Shown piece after piece: positions 25,581 through 36,666 of a stretch of 64,000 bases of DNA (positions are counted from its first letter, which is position 1; each line of letters begins with the position of its first letter). The notes below the pieces were generated by a model that saw only the letters and a program-made list of their open reading frames with translations, was not told the origin of the DNA and did no database searches. The position numbers and the translations under genes were made by a program. Source of the DNA: Phycisphaerae bacterium (GTDB lineage: Bacteria; Planctomycetota; Phycisphaerae; Phycisphaerales; Phycisphaeraceae); the NCBI GenBank assembly GCA_030425705.1, contig JAUHZU010000009.1, positions 62,001 to 126,000 on the forward strand, read 5' to 3'.

Positions 25581-27320
25581 TCAGGTCCGTGCGATCCAGC
25601 AGTATTCGCGGCCGATGACGACCAGGGTCAGCAGGTTGCCCGCCCAGAGGATGGCCAGCCCGATCATCTGGGCCCAGTTCGGTCCGCCGGTTGCGAGGAA
25701 GTCCTCATCCAGACTGGTGGCCATGTTCTGGCCGGTGTAGACCATCAGCAGCGTCAGCAGCGCGAGCAGGAAGCTCCAGAAGAAGACGACCAGCGGCATC
25801 CGCCCCTTGAGCCGGATCGCCAGCACCGCGCCCAGCACGATCAGCAGCAGGCACGCCACCGCGGTCGCCGCGCGGGTGTGCGCCTGCCCGCTGATCTTCA
25901 GCGACAGCGACATCATCTCGTGCGCCAGCCGGGCCTTGGCCTCCCGCACGCCGACCGAGCCGTAGTACGGCTGCTGCTCGGACAGGTCGCCCAGCTCTGC
26001 CGACGACATCCGGTCGATGCCCGACTCGGCCATCAGGTCGCCGTCCCAGCCCATCGGCGCGAAGACGTGCTCGGTTTTCTCGTTGACCGAGTCCTGCAGG
26101 ATCGGGTCCAGCACCCGTACGCCCCGCAGGGTGAGCTGGACCTCCGGCTCGCCGGTGAAACCGCTGGTCGCGATGGTGACAATGCCCAGCTCCGCCTCGA
26201 ACCGCAGCTCGGGCTCGCCGGCCAGCGCCGCATTGTTGTAGCGATCCACCGTGATTCGCAGCCCGTCGGCCGAACGCAGGAACAGCTCGGGGTCCTGCCA
26301 ATCGACACGCGGCGCAGAGAGCATGTAGTGGTCGCCACGGATACCGCCACGAAGAACGACAAACCCCTCGCCCGGCCGGCCGGCGGTCAGGGCTTCCTGC
26401 AGCGACACCCGCAGTTCCTGCCGCAGGATCGCCTGGGTTAGCTGTGCCTTGGCGACACGGACCTCGTCGAACCGGTCGGGCTCGTTCCAGAGCTGAATCA
26501 GCTCCTGGAAGGTGAAGAATACGGCCTCGTCTTCGACGGGGTTGGGCAGGTAGATCGGGTCCGAGTCGATGCGGCCGAAGCGGGCGGTGTCGCTGCGCAG
26601 CTCGCCCGTGGCGGCGTTGTAGAACACCGGGTCCTGGAGGCGGAGCGTGACGAACGAGCGGTCGGTGAGCTGGTCGCGGACGAGAAGGACGCCGGCCCGG
26701 CTGGCGGTGGTGTCGTTGAAGACCTCGCCGGTGTGCGGGTCGAACTGCCCGAACGCGACGCCGCGCAGCTCGATGTACTGCTCCGGGGTCAGGCCGGCGA
26801 CGGTCTGGTCCTGGTCGGGCGGGCGTTGCCTGGCCGACTGGGCGTAGAGGACGTAGCCCTCGTCGCGGAAGATGTAGGGCTGGTTCTGGTTGAGCTGGCC
26901 GACGAGGACACCCAGCACGTCGCCCTCGACGGTGCGTTTCGCGGCCCGCCAGAAGCCGGGGATGACGGTGTTGGAGAGGATCAGCATCGCCACTGTCAGC
27001 ACGAGCCCGAGGAGGAACGCGGGCATCAGGATGCGCTTGTAGCTCAGCCCGCTCGCCGAGCACGCCAGCACCTCGTTATCCGAGACCAGCCGGGTAAACA
27101 CCAGCGTCGCGGCGAAGGCCCCGGCGAACGGCAGCGCGAAGCTCAGCACCGTCGGCATCGTGAACAGCACAAACCGCACGAGCGACTCGGGCCCGAGCAG
27201 GCCGTCCTGCATCGGCTTGATCGCCGCGCCGAAGCTCATCACCGTCACCAGCACGGCGGTGGTCAGCACGAGGATCTTCAGCAGCTCACGCAGGATGTAG
27301 CGGTACAGGGTCCAGGGCAT
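25581..27320 (-). CDS. lptF: LptF/LptG-family permease (LptF position), enlarged periplasmic domain
   Basis: Partner permease of the LPS export transporter. The start is set at 27320 (MPWTLYRYILRELLKILVLTT), matching the family N-terminus; an in-frame start at 27368 adds 16 residues. At 579 residues it is longer than the usual 360-390. The excess lies in the periplasmic domain between about residues 120 and 480, with the terminal helices kept (MSFGAAIKPMQDGLLGPESL near helix 2, and CLLLIVLGAVLAIRLKGRMP at the end). Long variants occur in planctomycete-type genomes. The downstream lptG is nearly contiguous. Confidence 0.82.
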   Translation of the reverse strand: MPWTLYRYILRELLKILVLTTAVLVTVMSFGAAIKPMQDGLLGPESLVRFVLFTMPTVLSFALPFAGAFAATLVFTRLVSDNEVLACSASGLSYKRILMPAFLLGLVLTVAMLILSNTVIPGFWRAAKRTVEGDVLGVLVGQLNQNQPYIFRDEGYVLYAQSARQRPPDQDQTVAGLTPEQYIELRGVAFGQFDPHTGEVFNDTTASRAGVLLVRDQLTDRSFVTLRLQDPVFYNAATGELRSDTARFGRIDSDPIYLPNPVEDEAVFFTFQELIQLWNEPDRFDEVRVAKAQLTQAILRQELRVSLQEALTAGRPGEGFVVLRGGIRGDHYMLSAPRVDWQDPELFLRSADGLRITVDRYNNAALAGEPELRFEAELGIVTIATSGFTGEPEVQLTLRGVRVLDPILQDSVNEKTEHVFAPMGWDGDLMAESGIDRMSSAELGDLSEQQPYYGSVGVREAKARLAHEMMSLSLKISGQAHTRAATAVACLLLIVLGAVLAIRLKGRMPLVVFFWSFLLALLTLLMVYTGQNMATSLDEDFLATGGPNWAQMIGLAILWAGNLLTLVVIGREYCWIART

Positions 27321-27583
27321 GGGCAAGCGGCTCGATCCGCGCGGTCCGTCGCGTGCGCCGGTCGGCACGCCATCAGCGGCGCCGCCGACGCGGGGTGGAT
27401 GAGCCCTTAGGATACCGGCCGCTCACGACACACGCCCTCACCGCGACACGTTTGTCCGGGCACGCGGGCCAGCGATCGGTGCCTGTTGTGTTCTTGCCCG
27501 TGTTTCGGCCGCGGGGTAGCATCCGGGCCGACGCGGCCACGCCCAGCCCTTTCTCTGTTTCCCCGGCCGACACAGGAGCATCG

Positions 27584-27921
27584 ATGCACGACGCCCCGCC
27601 CCCGCCAACACCCCAGGCCCCCACCCCGCCGCCCGACGACCCGGCCGTCCAGGCCGCGTTGAACCGTTACTGGCGGACCAACCTGACGATCATGGCGGTG
27701 CTGCTCACGGTCTGGGCGGTCGTTGGGCTCGGCTGCGGCGTGCTGCTCGCGGACTGGCTTAACCAGTTCAAGCTCGGTGGCTACCCCCTGGGCTTCTGGT
27801 TCGCGCAGCAGGGGTCGATCATCACCTTTGTCCTCATCATCCTCACCTACTGCATCCTGCTGAACCGGCTGGACAAGAAACACCACGAGGAAGTCAAGGC
27901 GATCCGCAACGGGGGGTCGGC

Positions 27922-27925
<4 letters not shown>
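27584..27925 (+). CDS. DUF4212 small subunit of a sodium/solute symporter
   Basis: A 113-residue membrane protein that accompanies VC_2705-type SSS transporters. The start at 27584 has AGGAG six bases upstream. After a Pro-rich leader, the family blocks are RYWRTNLTIMAVLLTVWAVV and GGYPLGFWFAQQGSIITFVL, followed by LIILTYCILLNRLDKKH, giving two membrane helices. Its stop overlaps the start of the large symporter gene (ATGA), so both are made together. Confidence 0.88.
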
Positions 27926-29886
<1,961 letters not shown>

Positions 29887-29952
29887 CGGGGCTCGGGGCG
29901 GAGCGGGAACGGCTCCTGTGGCCCCTGCGGGGCGTTCAAGGCGGTTGATCGC

Positions 29953-29981
29953 TTGACGTTTTGCACCCCACGGGCTATTTT
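29953..29981 (+). promoter_or_regulatory. Sigma70-type promoter before rpmF
   Basis: TTGACG at 29953-29958 and TATTTT at 29976-29981 with 17 bases between them, about 80 bases upstream of the rpmF start. The match is good in a region of otherwise high GC. It probably drives the rpmF-plsX-fabH transcript. Confidence 0.6.
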
Positions 29982-30059
29982 GTACGGCTCGCCGGAGCGT
30001 CCCGAGACGGGGTGCCCAGCCCAAACCACGCCCCACCGACCCGCTGTAGGAAGCCCGCC

Positions 30060-30245
30060 ATGCTGCCCGTCCAACGCCAGAGCCGTACCCAAGGCCGCAA
30101 CCGCCGCTCGCACGACGCCCTGACCGCCCGCAAGGCGGTGGTCTGCCCGAGTTGTGGTTCGCCGAAGCTGCCCCACGCCGCCTGTGCCGAGTGTGGCTAC
30201 GTCCGCCCGGGCCTGAAGCTGTCGGTGTCGCGCGACAACGACTGA
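30060..30245 (+). CDS. rpmF: 50S ribosomal protein L32
   Basis: A 61-residue ribosomal protein. The start is set at the ATG at 30060, giving MLPVQRQSRTQGRNRRSHD, a slightly divergent form of the usual L32 N-terminus (MAVPKR...). The zinc-ribbon cysteines are intact in VVCPSCGSPKLPHAACAECG. The position just before plsX is the classical arrangement. Confidence 0.92.
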   Translation: MLPVQRQSRTQGRNRRSHDALTARKAVVCPSCGSPKLPHAACAECGYVRPGLKLSVSRDND

Positions 30246-30285
30246 TGCACTCACGCCACCCGGGCTGACCACAGGGGCACCGCAC

Positions 30286-31362
30286 GTGCGAATAGCTGTC
30301 GATGTGATGGGCGGGGACAACGCGCCGGACGCGATCCTCAAGGGCGCGCTCAGCGCGATCAAGCTGCTGAGCGCCGGCGACCGGCTCGTCCTCGTCGGCG
30401 ATGAAGCCATCATCAACGAGGCGGTCGAGGAAGAAGGCCTCGTCGGCGATCCGCACATCGAGGTCCTCGGCACGACTCAGGTCATCGGCATGGGCGACCC
30501 GCCCGTCTCCGCGCTGCGCGAGAAGACCGACAGTTCGATCGTGAAGTGGGCCTGGCTGGGGTCCCGCCGGGCCAAGGACGAGGTCTGCGACGTCATCATC
30601 TCCGCCGGCAACACCGGGGCCTGCGTCGCCGCGGCGCAGATGACGATGCGTCGCCTGCCCGGCGTGCACCGCCCGGGCATCGCCGTCACGATCCCCACGT
30701 TCTACGGCCCGGTCGTCGTCTGCGATGTCGGTGCGAACCCCGAGCCGCGTCCGACCCACCTGCACCAGTACGGGCACATGGGCACGATCTTCGCGGAGCG
30801 GGTTCTGGATATCGAAGACCCGAAGGTCGCCCTGCTGTCCATCGGTGGGGAGGAAGGCAAAGGCAACGCGCTGACCCGCGGGACGCACGACCTGCTGAAG
30901 TTCGACGACACCCTCAACTACGTCGGCTACATCGAGGGCCGGGAGATCTTCGAGGGCAAGGCCAACGTCATCGTCACCGAGGGGTTCACCGGCAACGTGG
31001 TGCTCAAGCTCGCCGAGGGGCTGAGCAAGGGCATCTTCAAGACGATCGCCCACGAGGCGTTCGAGATCGACCCCGACCTGGCGATGAAGCTGCAGCCGGT
31101 CGTCGAGAGCATCTACGCCAAGCACGACTACCACGAGTACGGTGGTGCCCCGCTGATGGGTGCCAACGGCATCTGCCTGATCTGCCACGGCTCCTCACAG
31201 CCGCGGACGATCCACAACGCGATCCGCAACGCGCTGAAGTATGCCGAACTGGGCGTCAACGAGCAGGTCTCCGAGCGCCTGCTCGCGGCCGAGGAGCTGC
31301 TCAAGTCGCGCAGGTCCGGCGAGCCCGCCGCGGTCGGGGGCGACGCCGAGGGTTCGGCATGA
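30286..31362 (+). CDS. plsX: Phosphate acyltransferase PlsX
   Basis: Converts acyl-ACP to acyl-phosphate for phospholipid synthesis. The GTG start gives MRIAVDVMGGDNAPDAILKG, the classical PlsX N-terminus, with AGGGG upstream. Other blocks are ISAGNTGACVAAAQMTMRRL, VVCDVGANPEPRPTHL and VIVTEGFTGNVVLKLAEGL. The protein has 358 residues, slightly longer than average because of the C-terminal tail. The TGA overlaps the fabH ATG. Confidence 0.95.
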   Translation: MRIAVDVMGGDNAPDAILKGALSAIKLLSAGDRLVLVGDEAIINEAVEEEGLVGDPHIEVLGTTQVIGMGDPPVSALREKTDSSIVKWAWLGSRRAKDEVCDVIISAGNTGACVAAAQMTMRRLPGVHRPGIAVTIPTFYGPVVVCDVGANPEPRPTHLHQYGHMGTIFAERVLDIEDPKVALLSIGGEEGKGNALTRGTHDLLKFDDTLNYVGYIEGREIFEGKANVIVTEGFTGNVVLKLAEGLSKGIFKTIAHEAFEIDPDLAMKLQPVVESIYAKHDYHEYGGAPLMGANGICLICHGSSQPRTIHNAIRNALKYAELGVNEQVSERLLAAEELLKSRRSGEPAAVGGDAEGSA

Positions 31363-32366
31363 CACGGCCCGGCTTGATCCGGCCGGCGGGGGTACGGTTT
31401 GCCGGTGTGGGCACCGCGCTGCCGCCCCGCGTGCTGACCAACGACGACCTCGCGAAGCTCGTCGATACCAACGACGCGTGGATCACGCAACGCACCGGGA
31501 TCAAGACCCGGCATATCGCCGACGCCCCAACGACGACCCGCGACCTCGCGGTCCAGGCGCTGCGCGACGCATTGGACGACGCGGGCATGGACGCGGCGTC
31601 GCTCGACCTGGTGATCGTCGCCACGATGACGCCCGAGATGAATTGCCCCTCGACCGCGGTCCGTGTCGCGGCGGAGGTCGGCGCGAAGCCGGCCGGGGCG
31701 CTGGACCTCAGCGCCGCCTGCTCGGGGTTTGTCTACGGCATTAACCACGCGGCCGCGCTGATCCAGACCGGGCACTACCGCCACATCGCGGTCATCGGGG
31801 CCGAGACCCTCTCCCGCGTCGTCAACTACAACGACCGGCGGACGTGCATCCTCTTCGGCGACGCGGCCGGGGCCGCGGTGCTCAGCGCCAGCGACAACGC
31901 CGCGCAGGGCTGCCTGCACCAGACCATGCGCTCCGATGGCGACCGCTGGGGCGACATCTTTGTGCCCCGCAGCGAGAGCGACCTGCCCGAGGGCTCGCCT
32001 GTCGGCGTGGACCAGCTCCACGCGATGCACATGAACGGCCAGGAGGTCTTCAAATTCGCAGTGACCCAGACCCAGCAGGTCATCGACGAGACCCTCCAGG
32101 CCGCGGGCGTCACCGCCGAAGAGCTCACCGCGGTCATCGCCCACCAGTCGAACAAGCGCATCCTCGACCTGATCCAGAAGCGGCTGGGCTTGCCGCCTGG
32201 CAAGCTGGTCATCAATATCGACCGCTACGGCAACACGTCCGCCGCGAGCGTACCGCTGTGCCTGAACGAGAAACGCCGGGCCGGCGAGCTGAGCGAAGGC
32301 GACCTAGTGCTCTTCGTCGCCATGGGTGCCGGCATGTGCTGGACCACCTCGCTCTGGCGGCTGTAG
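31359..32366 (+). CDS. fabH: 3-oxoacyl-ACP synthase III (FabH)
   Basis: Initiates fatty acid synthesis by condensing acyl-CoA with malonyl-ACP. The protein has 335 residues starting at the ATG that overlaps the plsX stop. The active-site Cys-His-Asn triad is visible as LDLSAACSGFVYG, AVIAHQSNKRILDL and YGNTSAASVP. WITQRTGIKTRHIA is the usual N-terminal CoA-site motif. A longer upstream frame exists inside plsX but is a shadow. Confidence 0.95.
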   Translation: MTRPGLIRPAGVRFAGVGTALPPRVLTNDDLAKLVDTNDAWITQRTGIKTRHIADAPTTTRDLAVQALRDALDDAGMDAASLDLVIVATMTPEMNCPSTAVRVAAEVGAKPAGALDLSAACSGFVYGINHAAALIQTGHYRHIAVIGAETLSRVVNYNDRRTCILFGDAAGAAVLSASDNAAQGCLHQTMRSDGDRWGDIFVPRSESDLPEGSPVGVDQLHAMHMNGQEVFKFAVTQTQQVIDETLQAAGVTAEELTAVIAHQSNKRILDLIQKRLGLPPGKLVINIDRYGNTSAASVPLCLNEKRRAGELSEGDLVLFVAMGAGMCWTTSLWRL

Positions 32367-32446
32367 TCCCATCTCCGTAAGGCAAGGCACGCCCGATCGA
32401 TGGCGGTCGGCTTTTCAATCCCCGCACCCTCCGCTAAAACAGAGCC

Positions 32447-33376
32447 ATGAGCAACGAGCACACCATCATCCTTTGTCCCGGGCAAGGCGCACAGGCCGTC
32501 GGCATGGGCAAGGGCTGGCACGACGCGTCCCCTGAAGCGAAAGCGGTGTTCGACGAGGCCGATGATGTGCTCGGCTTCGACCTGGCGAAGCTCTGCTTCG
32601 AGGGCCCGGACGACGAGCTGAACCGTACGGACAACGCCCAGTGCGCGATCTACACGGCCTCGGTCGCGTGCTTCCACGCTCTGAAAGCCAACGGCACCAT
32701 CGATGCATTCACCGCGACCGCCGGGCTGTCGCTGGGTGAATTCACCGCGCTGCACCTGGCGGGCTGCTACAGCTTCGCGGAGGGGCTCAAGCTGGTCCGG
32801 CTCCGGGGCGAGGCGATGCAGCAGGCCGCCGAGGTCGCGCCGTCGTCGATGGTCGCGATTACCGGCGACGTCACCGAAGCGGGGATCGAACTGATCTGCG
32901 ACAAGGTCAACGACGCGCTGCCACGCGAAGCGGTCATGGTCCCAGCCAACTACAACTCGCCGATGCAGGTCGTGGTGAGCGGGACGCTGGACGCCTGCGA
33001 GGCGGTGGTTGGCGAGGCGGAGGCCGCGGGCTTCCGCGCGACGCCGCTGACGGTGGCGGGCGCGTTCCATTCGCCGATCATGCAGCCGGCCGCGTTGAAG
33101 CTGGCCGACGCCCTGGAGCAGGTCGATTGGAGCGAGCCGAGTTGCACCGTGCTCAGCAACGTCACCGGCGAGCCGCACGTGTCCAACCCGATGCTCATCA
33201 AGAAGCGACTGGTCGAGCAGCTCACCAACCCGGTGCGTTGGAGCCAGTCGATGCAGTACGCGGCGAAGGAACTGCCCGGCCGGTACATCGAACTGGCCCC
33301 GGGCAAGGTGCTCAGCGGGCTGATGCGCCGCACCGACAAGTCGGTGAAGGTCGAGAACTACAGCGAGCCGAAGTAG
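32447..33376 (+). CDS. fabD: Malonyl-CoA:ACP transacylase (FabD)
   Basis: Loads malonate onto acyl carrier protein. The 309 residues begin with the typical ILCPGQGAQAVGMGKGW, and the nucleophile Ser is in TAGLSLGEFTALHLAG. Next come RLRGEAMQQAAE (substrate Arg), VSGTLDACEAVVGEAE, AGAFHSPIM (active His) and ELAPGKVLSGLM. It lies 80 bases after fabH in the same direction. Confidence 0.95.
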   Translation: MSNEHTIILCPGQGAQAVGMGKGWHDASPEAKAVFDEADDVLGFDLAKLCFEGPDDELNRTDNAQCAIYTASVACFHALKANGTIDAFTATAGLSLGEFTALHLAGCYSFAEGLKLVRLRGEAMQQAAEVAPSSMVAITGDVTEAGIELICDKVNDALPREAVMVPANYNSPMQVVVSGTLDACEAVVGEAEAAGFRATPLTVAGAFHSPIMQPAALKLADALEQVDWSEPSCTVLSNVTGEPHVSNPMLIKKRLVEQLTNPVRWSQSMQYAAKELPGRYIELAPGKVLSGLMRRTDKSVKVENYSEPK

Positions 33377-33456
33377 ACTGGCCGCAACTCTAAAAAAACA
33401 GCCCCCTGCATGAGCAGGTTGGGTTCGACAAGAATCGATCAGACAGGACCCTAGCC

Positions 33457-34206
33457 ATGGCAGACAAAACCGAGAAGCGCGTCGCGATCATCACCGGGGC
33501 CTCCCGCGGGATCGGTCGGGCCTGTGCGCTCGCCCTCGCGGCCGACGACCGGCACGTGGTGTGTGTCGCGCGGAACGTCGACAAGCTCAACGAGGTCCAG
33601 GCCGAGATCGAGGCCGCCGGGGGCTCGGCCTGTGTCGCGACCTGCGACATCGGCGACCAGCAATCCATCGAAGCGATGATCGACAAGGTCTTCGCCGACC
33701 ACGGCCGGCTGGACATCCTGGTCAACAACGCCGGGATCACGCGGGACAACCTGCTGCTGCGGATGAGCGACGAGGAGTTCGACGAGGTCATCCACACCAA
33801 CCTTCGGAGCGTGTTCGTCGCCTGCCGTGCCGCGATCAAGCCGATGATGCGGGGCAAGTGGGGGCGGATCATCAACATCGGCTCGGTGGCGGGCGTGGTG
33901 GGCAACCCCGGGCAGGCGAACTACGCCGCCGCCAAGGCCGGGCTCGCCGGCTTCAGCAAGTGCCTGGCCAAGGAGATGGGCGGCAAGAACCTGACGGCGA
34001 ATGTCATCGCCCCGGGGTTCATCGAGACGGACATGACCGACGTGCTGCCTGACGCGATCAAGGACGGCGTGAAGACGATGACGGCCCTCCGGCGGATGGG
34101 CCGGCCCGAGGAGATCGCCTCCGCGGTCGCGTTCCTGGCCAGCGAGGGGGCGAGCTATGTCACCGGTCAGGTACTGTGCGTCGACGGCGGCATGACGATG
34201 TGCTAA
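33457..34206 (+). CDS. fabG: 3-oxoacyl-ACP reductase (FabG)
   Basis: NADPH-dependent reduction of 3-oxoacyl-ACP. The 249-residue short-chain dehydrogenase has the cofactor motif [13 protein letters not shown], the NNAG strand motif [11 protein letters not shown], and the catalytic Ser-Tyr-Lys in [20 protein letters not shown] followed by KAG. The C-terminal [14 protein letters not shown] is typical. AGGA precedes the ATG. Confidence 0.95.
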   Translation: MADKTEKRVAIITGASRGIGRACALALAADDRHVVCVARNVDKLNEVQAEIEAAGGSACVATCDIGDQQSIEAMIDKVFADHGRLDILVNNAGITRDNLLLRMSDEEFDEVIHTNLRSVFVACRAAIKPMMRGKWGRIINIGSVAGVVGNPGQANYAAAKAGLAGFSKCLAKEMGGKNLTANVIAPGFIETDMTDVLPDAIKDGVKTMTALRRMGRPEEIASAVAFLASEGASYVTGQVLCVDGGMTMC

Positions 34207-34276
34207 CCCACCGCCGGACCGGCGGTTATCAGAGCGTTTCCGGCCGAGACGGGCCCGCCGGATGGGCCTCCTCGGC

Positions 34277-34305
34277 TTGTGAGAGCGTGCGAGGCACGCT
34301 ATATT
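34277..34305 (+). promoter_or_regulatory. Candidate sigma70 promoter for acpP-fabF
   Basis: TTGTGA (34277-34282) and TATATT (34300-34305) are separated by 17 bases, 85 bases before the acpP start. The spacer holds a palindrome listed separately. A separate promoter here would allow high acyl carrier protein levels independent of fabDG. Confidence 0.5.
34284..34300. promoter_or_regulatory. Palindrome in the acpP promoter spacer, possible operator
   Basis: AGCGTGC GAG GCACGCT is a perfect 7-base inverted repeat with a 3-base centre, lying between the proposed -35 and -10 elements. The position would block polymerase if a regulator bound it. No regulator is identified in the window. Confidence 0.4.
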
Positions 34306-34390
34306 CCCGCGAGATACGCTGGCCCACCCACGGCCCCAGCTCAACCGCGAACACCGAACCCCCGCCGTGGCGGGCACAGGAGCACCGATC

Positions 34391-34633
34391 ATGGACGAAA
34401 AAGAGATCGAAGAAAAAGTCATCGATATCGTCGCCGAGCAGATGGGCGTCGACAAATCCGAGGTTTCGCGCGACACCTCGTTTGTCAACGACCTGAACGC
34501 CGACTCGCTCGACACCGTCGAGCTGGTCATGGAGTTCGAGGACGTGTTCGAGACCTCGATCCCCGACGAAGAAGCCGAGAAGATCGACACCGTCGGCAAG
34601 GCGATCGACTTTATCAAGGCCAACAACGGCTAA
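34391..34633 (+). CDS. acpP: Acyl carrier protein
   Basis: An 80-residue acidic carrier of growing fatty acyl chains. The start is set at 34391 ([19 protein letters not shown]), with AGGAG nine bases upstream; an in-frame upstream start is not needed. The phosphopantetheine Ser is in [17 protein letters not shown], the invariant DSL motif. Helices and length are normal. Confidence 0.97.
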   Translation: MDEKEIEEKVIDIVAEQMGVDKSEVSRDTSFVNDLNADSLDTVELVMEFEDVFETSIPDEEAEKIDTVGKAIDFIKANNG

Positions 34634-34767
34634 GCCCGCCGGCTCCGCCGGCCACCCGTAGCGCTGCCCGGGATACGCCCCGAGGCCGACCGGGGCAGCC
34701 ACCAGGGACACCCTGTCGCGCCGCCTCATCCCCGGGGCGGCGCTTCTCATAGGACGATCACGCAACC

Positions 34768-36015
34768 ATGAGCCATCGACGCGTTGCCATCACCGGGCTC
34801 GGCTGGGTCACCAGCCTGGGCACCTCGGTCACCGGGGTCTGGGACCAACTGGTCGCCGGGACCTCGGGCATCAAGCCCATCACACGCTTCGACACCACCG
34901 ACTACACCACGACGTTCGGTGGGCAGGTCGATGACTGGGAGGGCCCGCCCAACTTCGACGAGAACGAGCGCAAACGTTCGCTCAAGAAGCTGGACCGCTT
35001 CGCACAGTTCGCGATCAACGCATCGATCGATGCGGTGAACGACGCGGGCCTCGCCTTCGCCGACGAAAACCCCTGGCGGTGCGGCAGCATCATCGGCTCG
35101 GGCGTCGGCGGCATGGAGGAGTTCGCCGAAGGGCACAAGAAGCTCTTGGAGAAGGGCCCGTCGCGTGTCAGCCCGTTCATGGTCCCAAAGCTGATGTGTA
35201 ACGCCGCGGCCGGCCACGTCTCGATCCACTACGGCATTAAGGGCCCCAACTCCGCGGTCGCGACCGCGTGCGCCTCCGCCGGCCACGCGATCCTGGAGGC
35301 CGCCGAGGCCATCCGCCACGACGCCGCGGACATCATGATCGCCGGCGGCTCCGAGGCCGCGCTTACCCCGCTGGGGACCGCCTGCTTCATCGCCCTCAAG
35401 GCGCTGTCCAGACGCAACGACGAGCCGACCAAGGCCTCCCGCCCGTGGGACGCCGACCGCGACGGCTTCGTCCTCGCCGAGGGCGCGGGCATTATCATCC
35501 TCGAGGAAATGGAACGGGCCAAAGCCCGAGGCGCGAAGATCTACGGCGAGATGCTTGGTGCCGGCCAGTCCGCCGACGGCTCGCACATCACCGCCCCGCT
35601 CGAAGACGGCGCAGGCGCCGCCTACGCGATGTCCGCCGCATTGAAGGACGCCGGCAAGAACCCCGGCGACGTCAGCTATATCAACGCCCACGGCACCTCA
35701 ACGGGCCTGGGCGACCTCGCCGAGACCCACGCCGTCAAACGCGTCTTTGGCGACGATACCAAGGTGCCCGTCTCGTCCACCAAGTCCATGCTCGGCCACT
35801 CGCTCGGTGCGGCCGGTGGCATCGAGGCGGTCATCTGCGCCAAGGTCCTTGAGACCGGCGTGATGCCCCCCACGATCAACCTGGACAACCCCGGCGAGGG
35901 ATGCGACCTGGACTACATCCCCCACACCGCCCGCGAAGGCCACATCGAGGCCGTCATGAGCAACAGCTTCGGCTTCGGCGGGCACAACGTCAGTCTGCTC
36001 ATGGGCAAGGTCTAG
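34768..36015 (+). CDS. fabF: 3-oxoacyl-ACP synthase II (FabF)
   Basis: Elongating condensing enzyme, 415 residues. The N-terminus HRRVAITGLGWVTSLGTSVT is standard. The active-site Cys is in NSAVATACASAGHAILEAAE, the two His in YINAHGTSTGLGDLAE and KSMLGHSLGAAGGIEAV, and the C-terminal SNSFGFGGHNVSLL closes the fold. It follows acpP after 134 bases, completing the plsX-fabHDG-acpP-fabF order. Confidence 0.95.
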   Translation: MSHRRVAITGLGWVTSLGTSVTGVWDQLVAGTSGIKPITRFDTTDYTTTFGGQVDDWEGPPNFDENERKRSLKKLDRFAQFAINASIDAVNDAGLAFADENPWRCGSIIGSGVGGMEEFAEGHKKLLEKGPSRVSPFMVPKLMCNAAAGHVSIHYGIKGPNSAVATACASAGHAILEAAEAIRHDAADIMIAGGSEAALTPLGTACFIALKALSRRNDEPTKASRPWDADRDGFVLAEGAGIIILEEMERAKARGAKIYGEMLGAGQSADGSHITAPLEDGAGAAYAMSAALKDAGKNPGDVSYINAHGTSTGLGDLAETHAVKRVFGDDTKVPVSSTKSMLGHSLGAAGGIEAVICAKVLETGVMPPTINLDNPGEGCDLDYIPHTAREGHIEAVMSNSFGFGGHNVSLLMGKV

Positions 36016-36236
36016 CCCAGCCAGTTGTTTTCATCTGAAGATCAAGACGACGCTTTTCTCCACACGGAGCCATAATGGCCCATCGGGGCTCGTAAGCCTC
36101 GATTACCCACCTGGCGTGTAACGAAGCTGGCCATCCCGGTGTCTATCTGCAATAATAAACCCCGCTGGATGCGTTTGTCCCAGACGCCTAGAATGTTCCT
36201 GCAAGCACCACCCACCGGCCCCGCCGGGAGAAACCC

Positions 36237-36521
36237 ATGAATACCCCCGACCTGCTCGCCCTCATCGGCCCCATCGGCTGGCCCGAGATGCTCATCATCG
36301 GCATCATCGGCGTCCTTATCTTTGGCAAGCGCCTCCCCGAGGTCGGCAAGTCCATCGGCAAGGGTATCGTCGAGTTTAAGAAGGGCCTCGCCGGCGTGGA
36401 CGACGAGGTCGACGCCGCGGTCCAGCGCCAGAAGAAGCTCGACGCAAAGCCCGCCGACACCACCACCATGGACACCTCCGCCGAAGCCCCGGCCAACGCC
36501 GGCCCATCGGCTCAGGCCTGA
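36237..36521 (+). CDS. tatA: Sec-independent translocase protein TatA
   Basis: Pore-forming component of the twin-arginine translocase. The 94 residues show a single N-terminal membrane helix (IGWPEMLIIGIIGVLIFGKR) with the family LPEVGKSIGKGIVEFKKGL amphipathic helix straight after it, then an acidic/Ala-rich cytoplasmic tail. tatC is not in the window. The transcript ends at a strong hairpin 23 bases downstream. The Tat signal seen on the metallophosphoesterase shows that the pathway has substrates here. Confidence 0.93.
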   Translation: MNTPDLLALIGPIGWPEMLIIGIIGVLIFGKRLPEVGKSIGKGIVEFKKGLAGVDDEVDAAVQRQKKLDAKPADTTTMDTSAEAPANAGPSAQA

Positions 36522-36543
36522 TCCATCCCGAAACCTCAACCCG

Positions 36544-36574
36544 CAGCCGCCCCGCGACCCGGGGCGGCTGTTCG
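36544..36574 (+). terminator. Rho-independent-type hairpin after tatA
   Basis: An 11-base perfect stem (36544-36554 with 36560-36570) closes a five-base loop and is followed by TTCG. The tail has few T, so strength is moderate. Confidence 0.6.
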
Positions 36575-36575
36575 C

Positions 36576-36589
36576 GTTAACGCGTTAAC
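36576..36589. promoter_or_regulatory. 14-bp palindrome GTTAACGCGTTAAC, possible operator
   Basis: A perfect 14-base palindrome formed by two tandem copies of CGCGTTAA (36573-36588), located 77 bases before the start of the unknown gene at 36667 and just after the tatA terminator. Its AT-rich GTTAAC ends stand out in a GC-rich sequence. A related word GGTTAACGCC lies upstream of the GH15 gene near 10694. Regulator unknown. Confidence 0.4.
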
Positions 36590-36666
36590 ACGATGCCCCA
36601 CTTCTGAGACCGTTGCTCATGCCCGCGTTCACTATCGGCCGATCTCAGACAGGCAAGGACCACACC

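Noticed and set aside
23725-25740. 671-residue plus-strand frame spanning trpA and lptG
   Set aside because: Antisense to two confidently identified genes; no signal, helix pattern or family motif.
29918-29935. Small GGCCCC / GGGGC hairpin after the symporter gene as a terminator
   Set aside because: Only a five-base stem and no T-run; not convincing enough to annotate.
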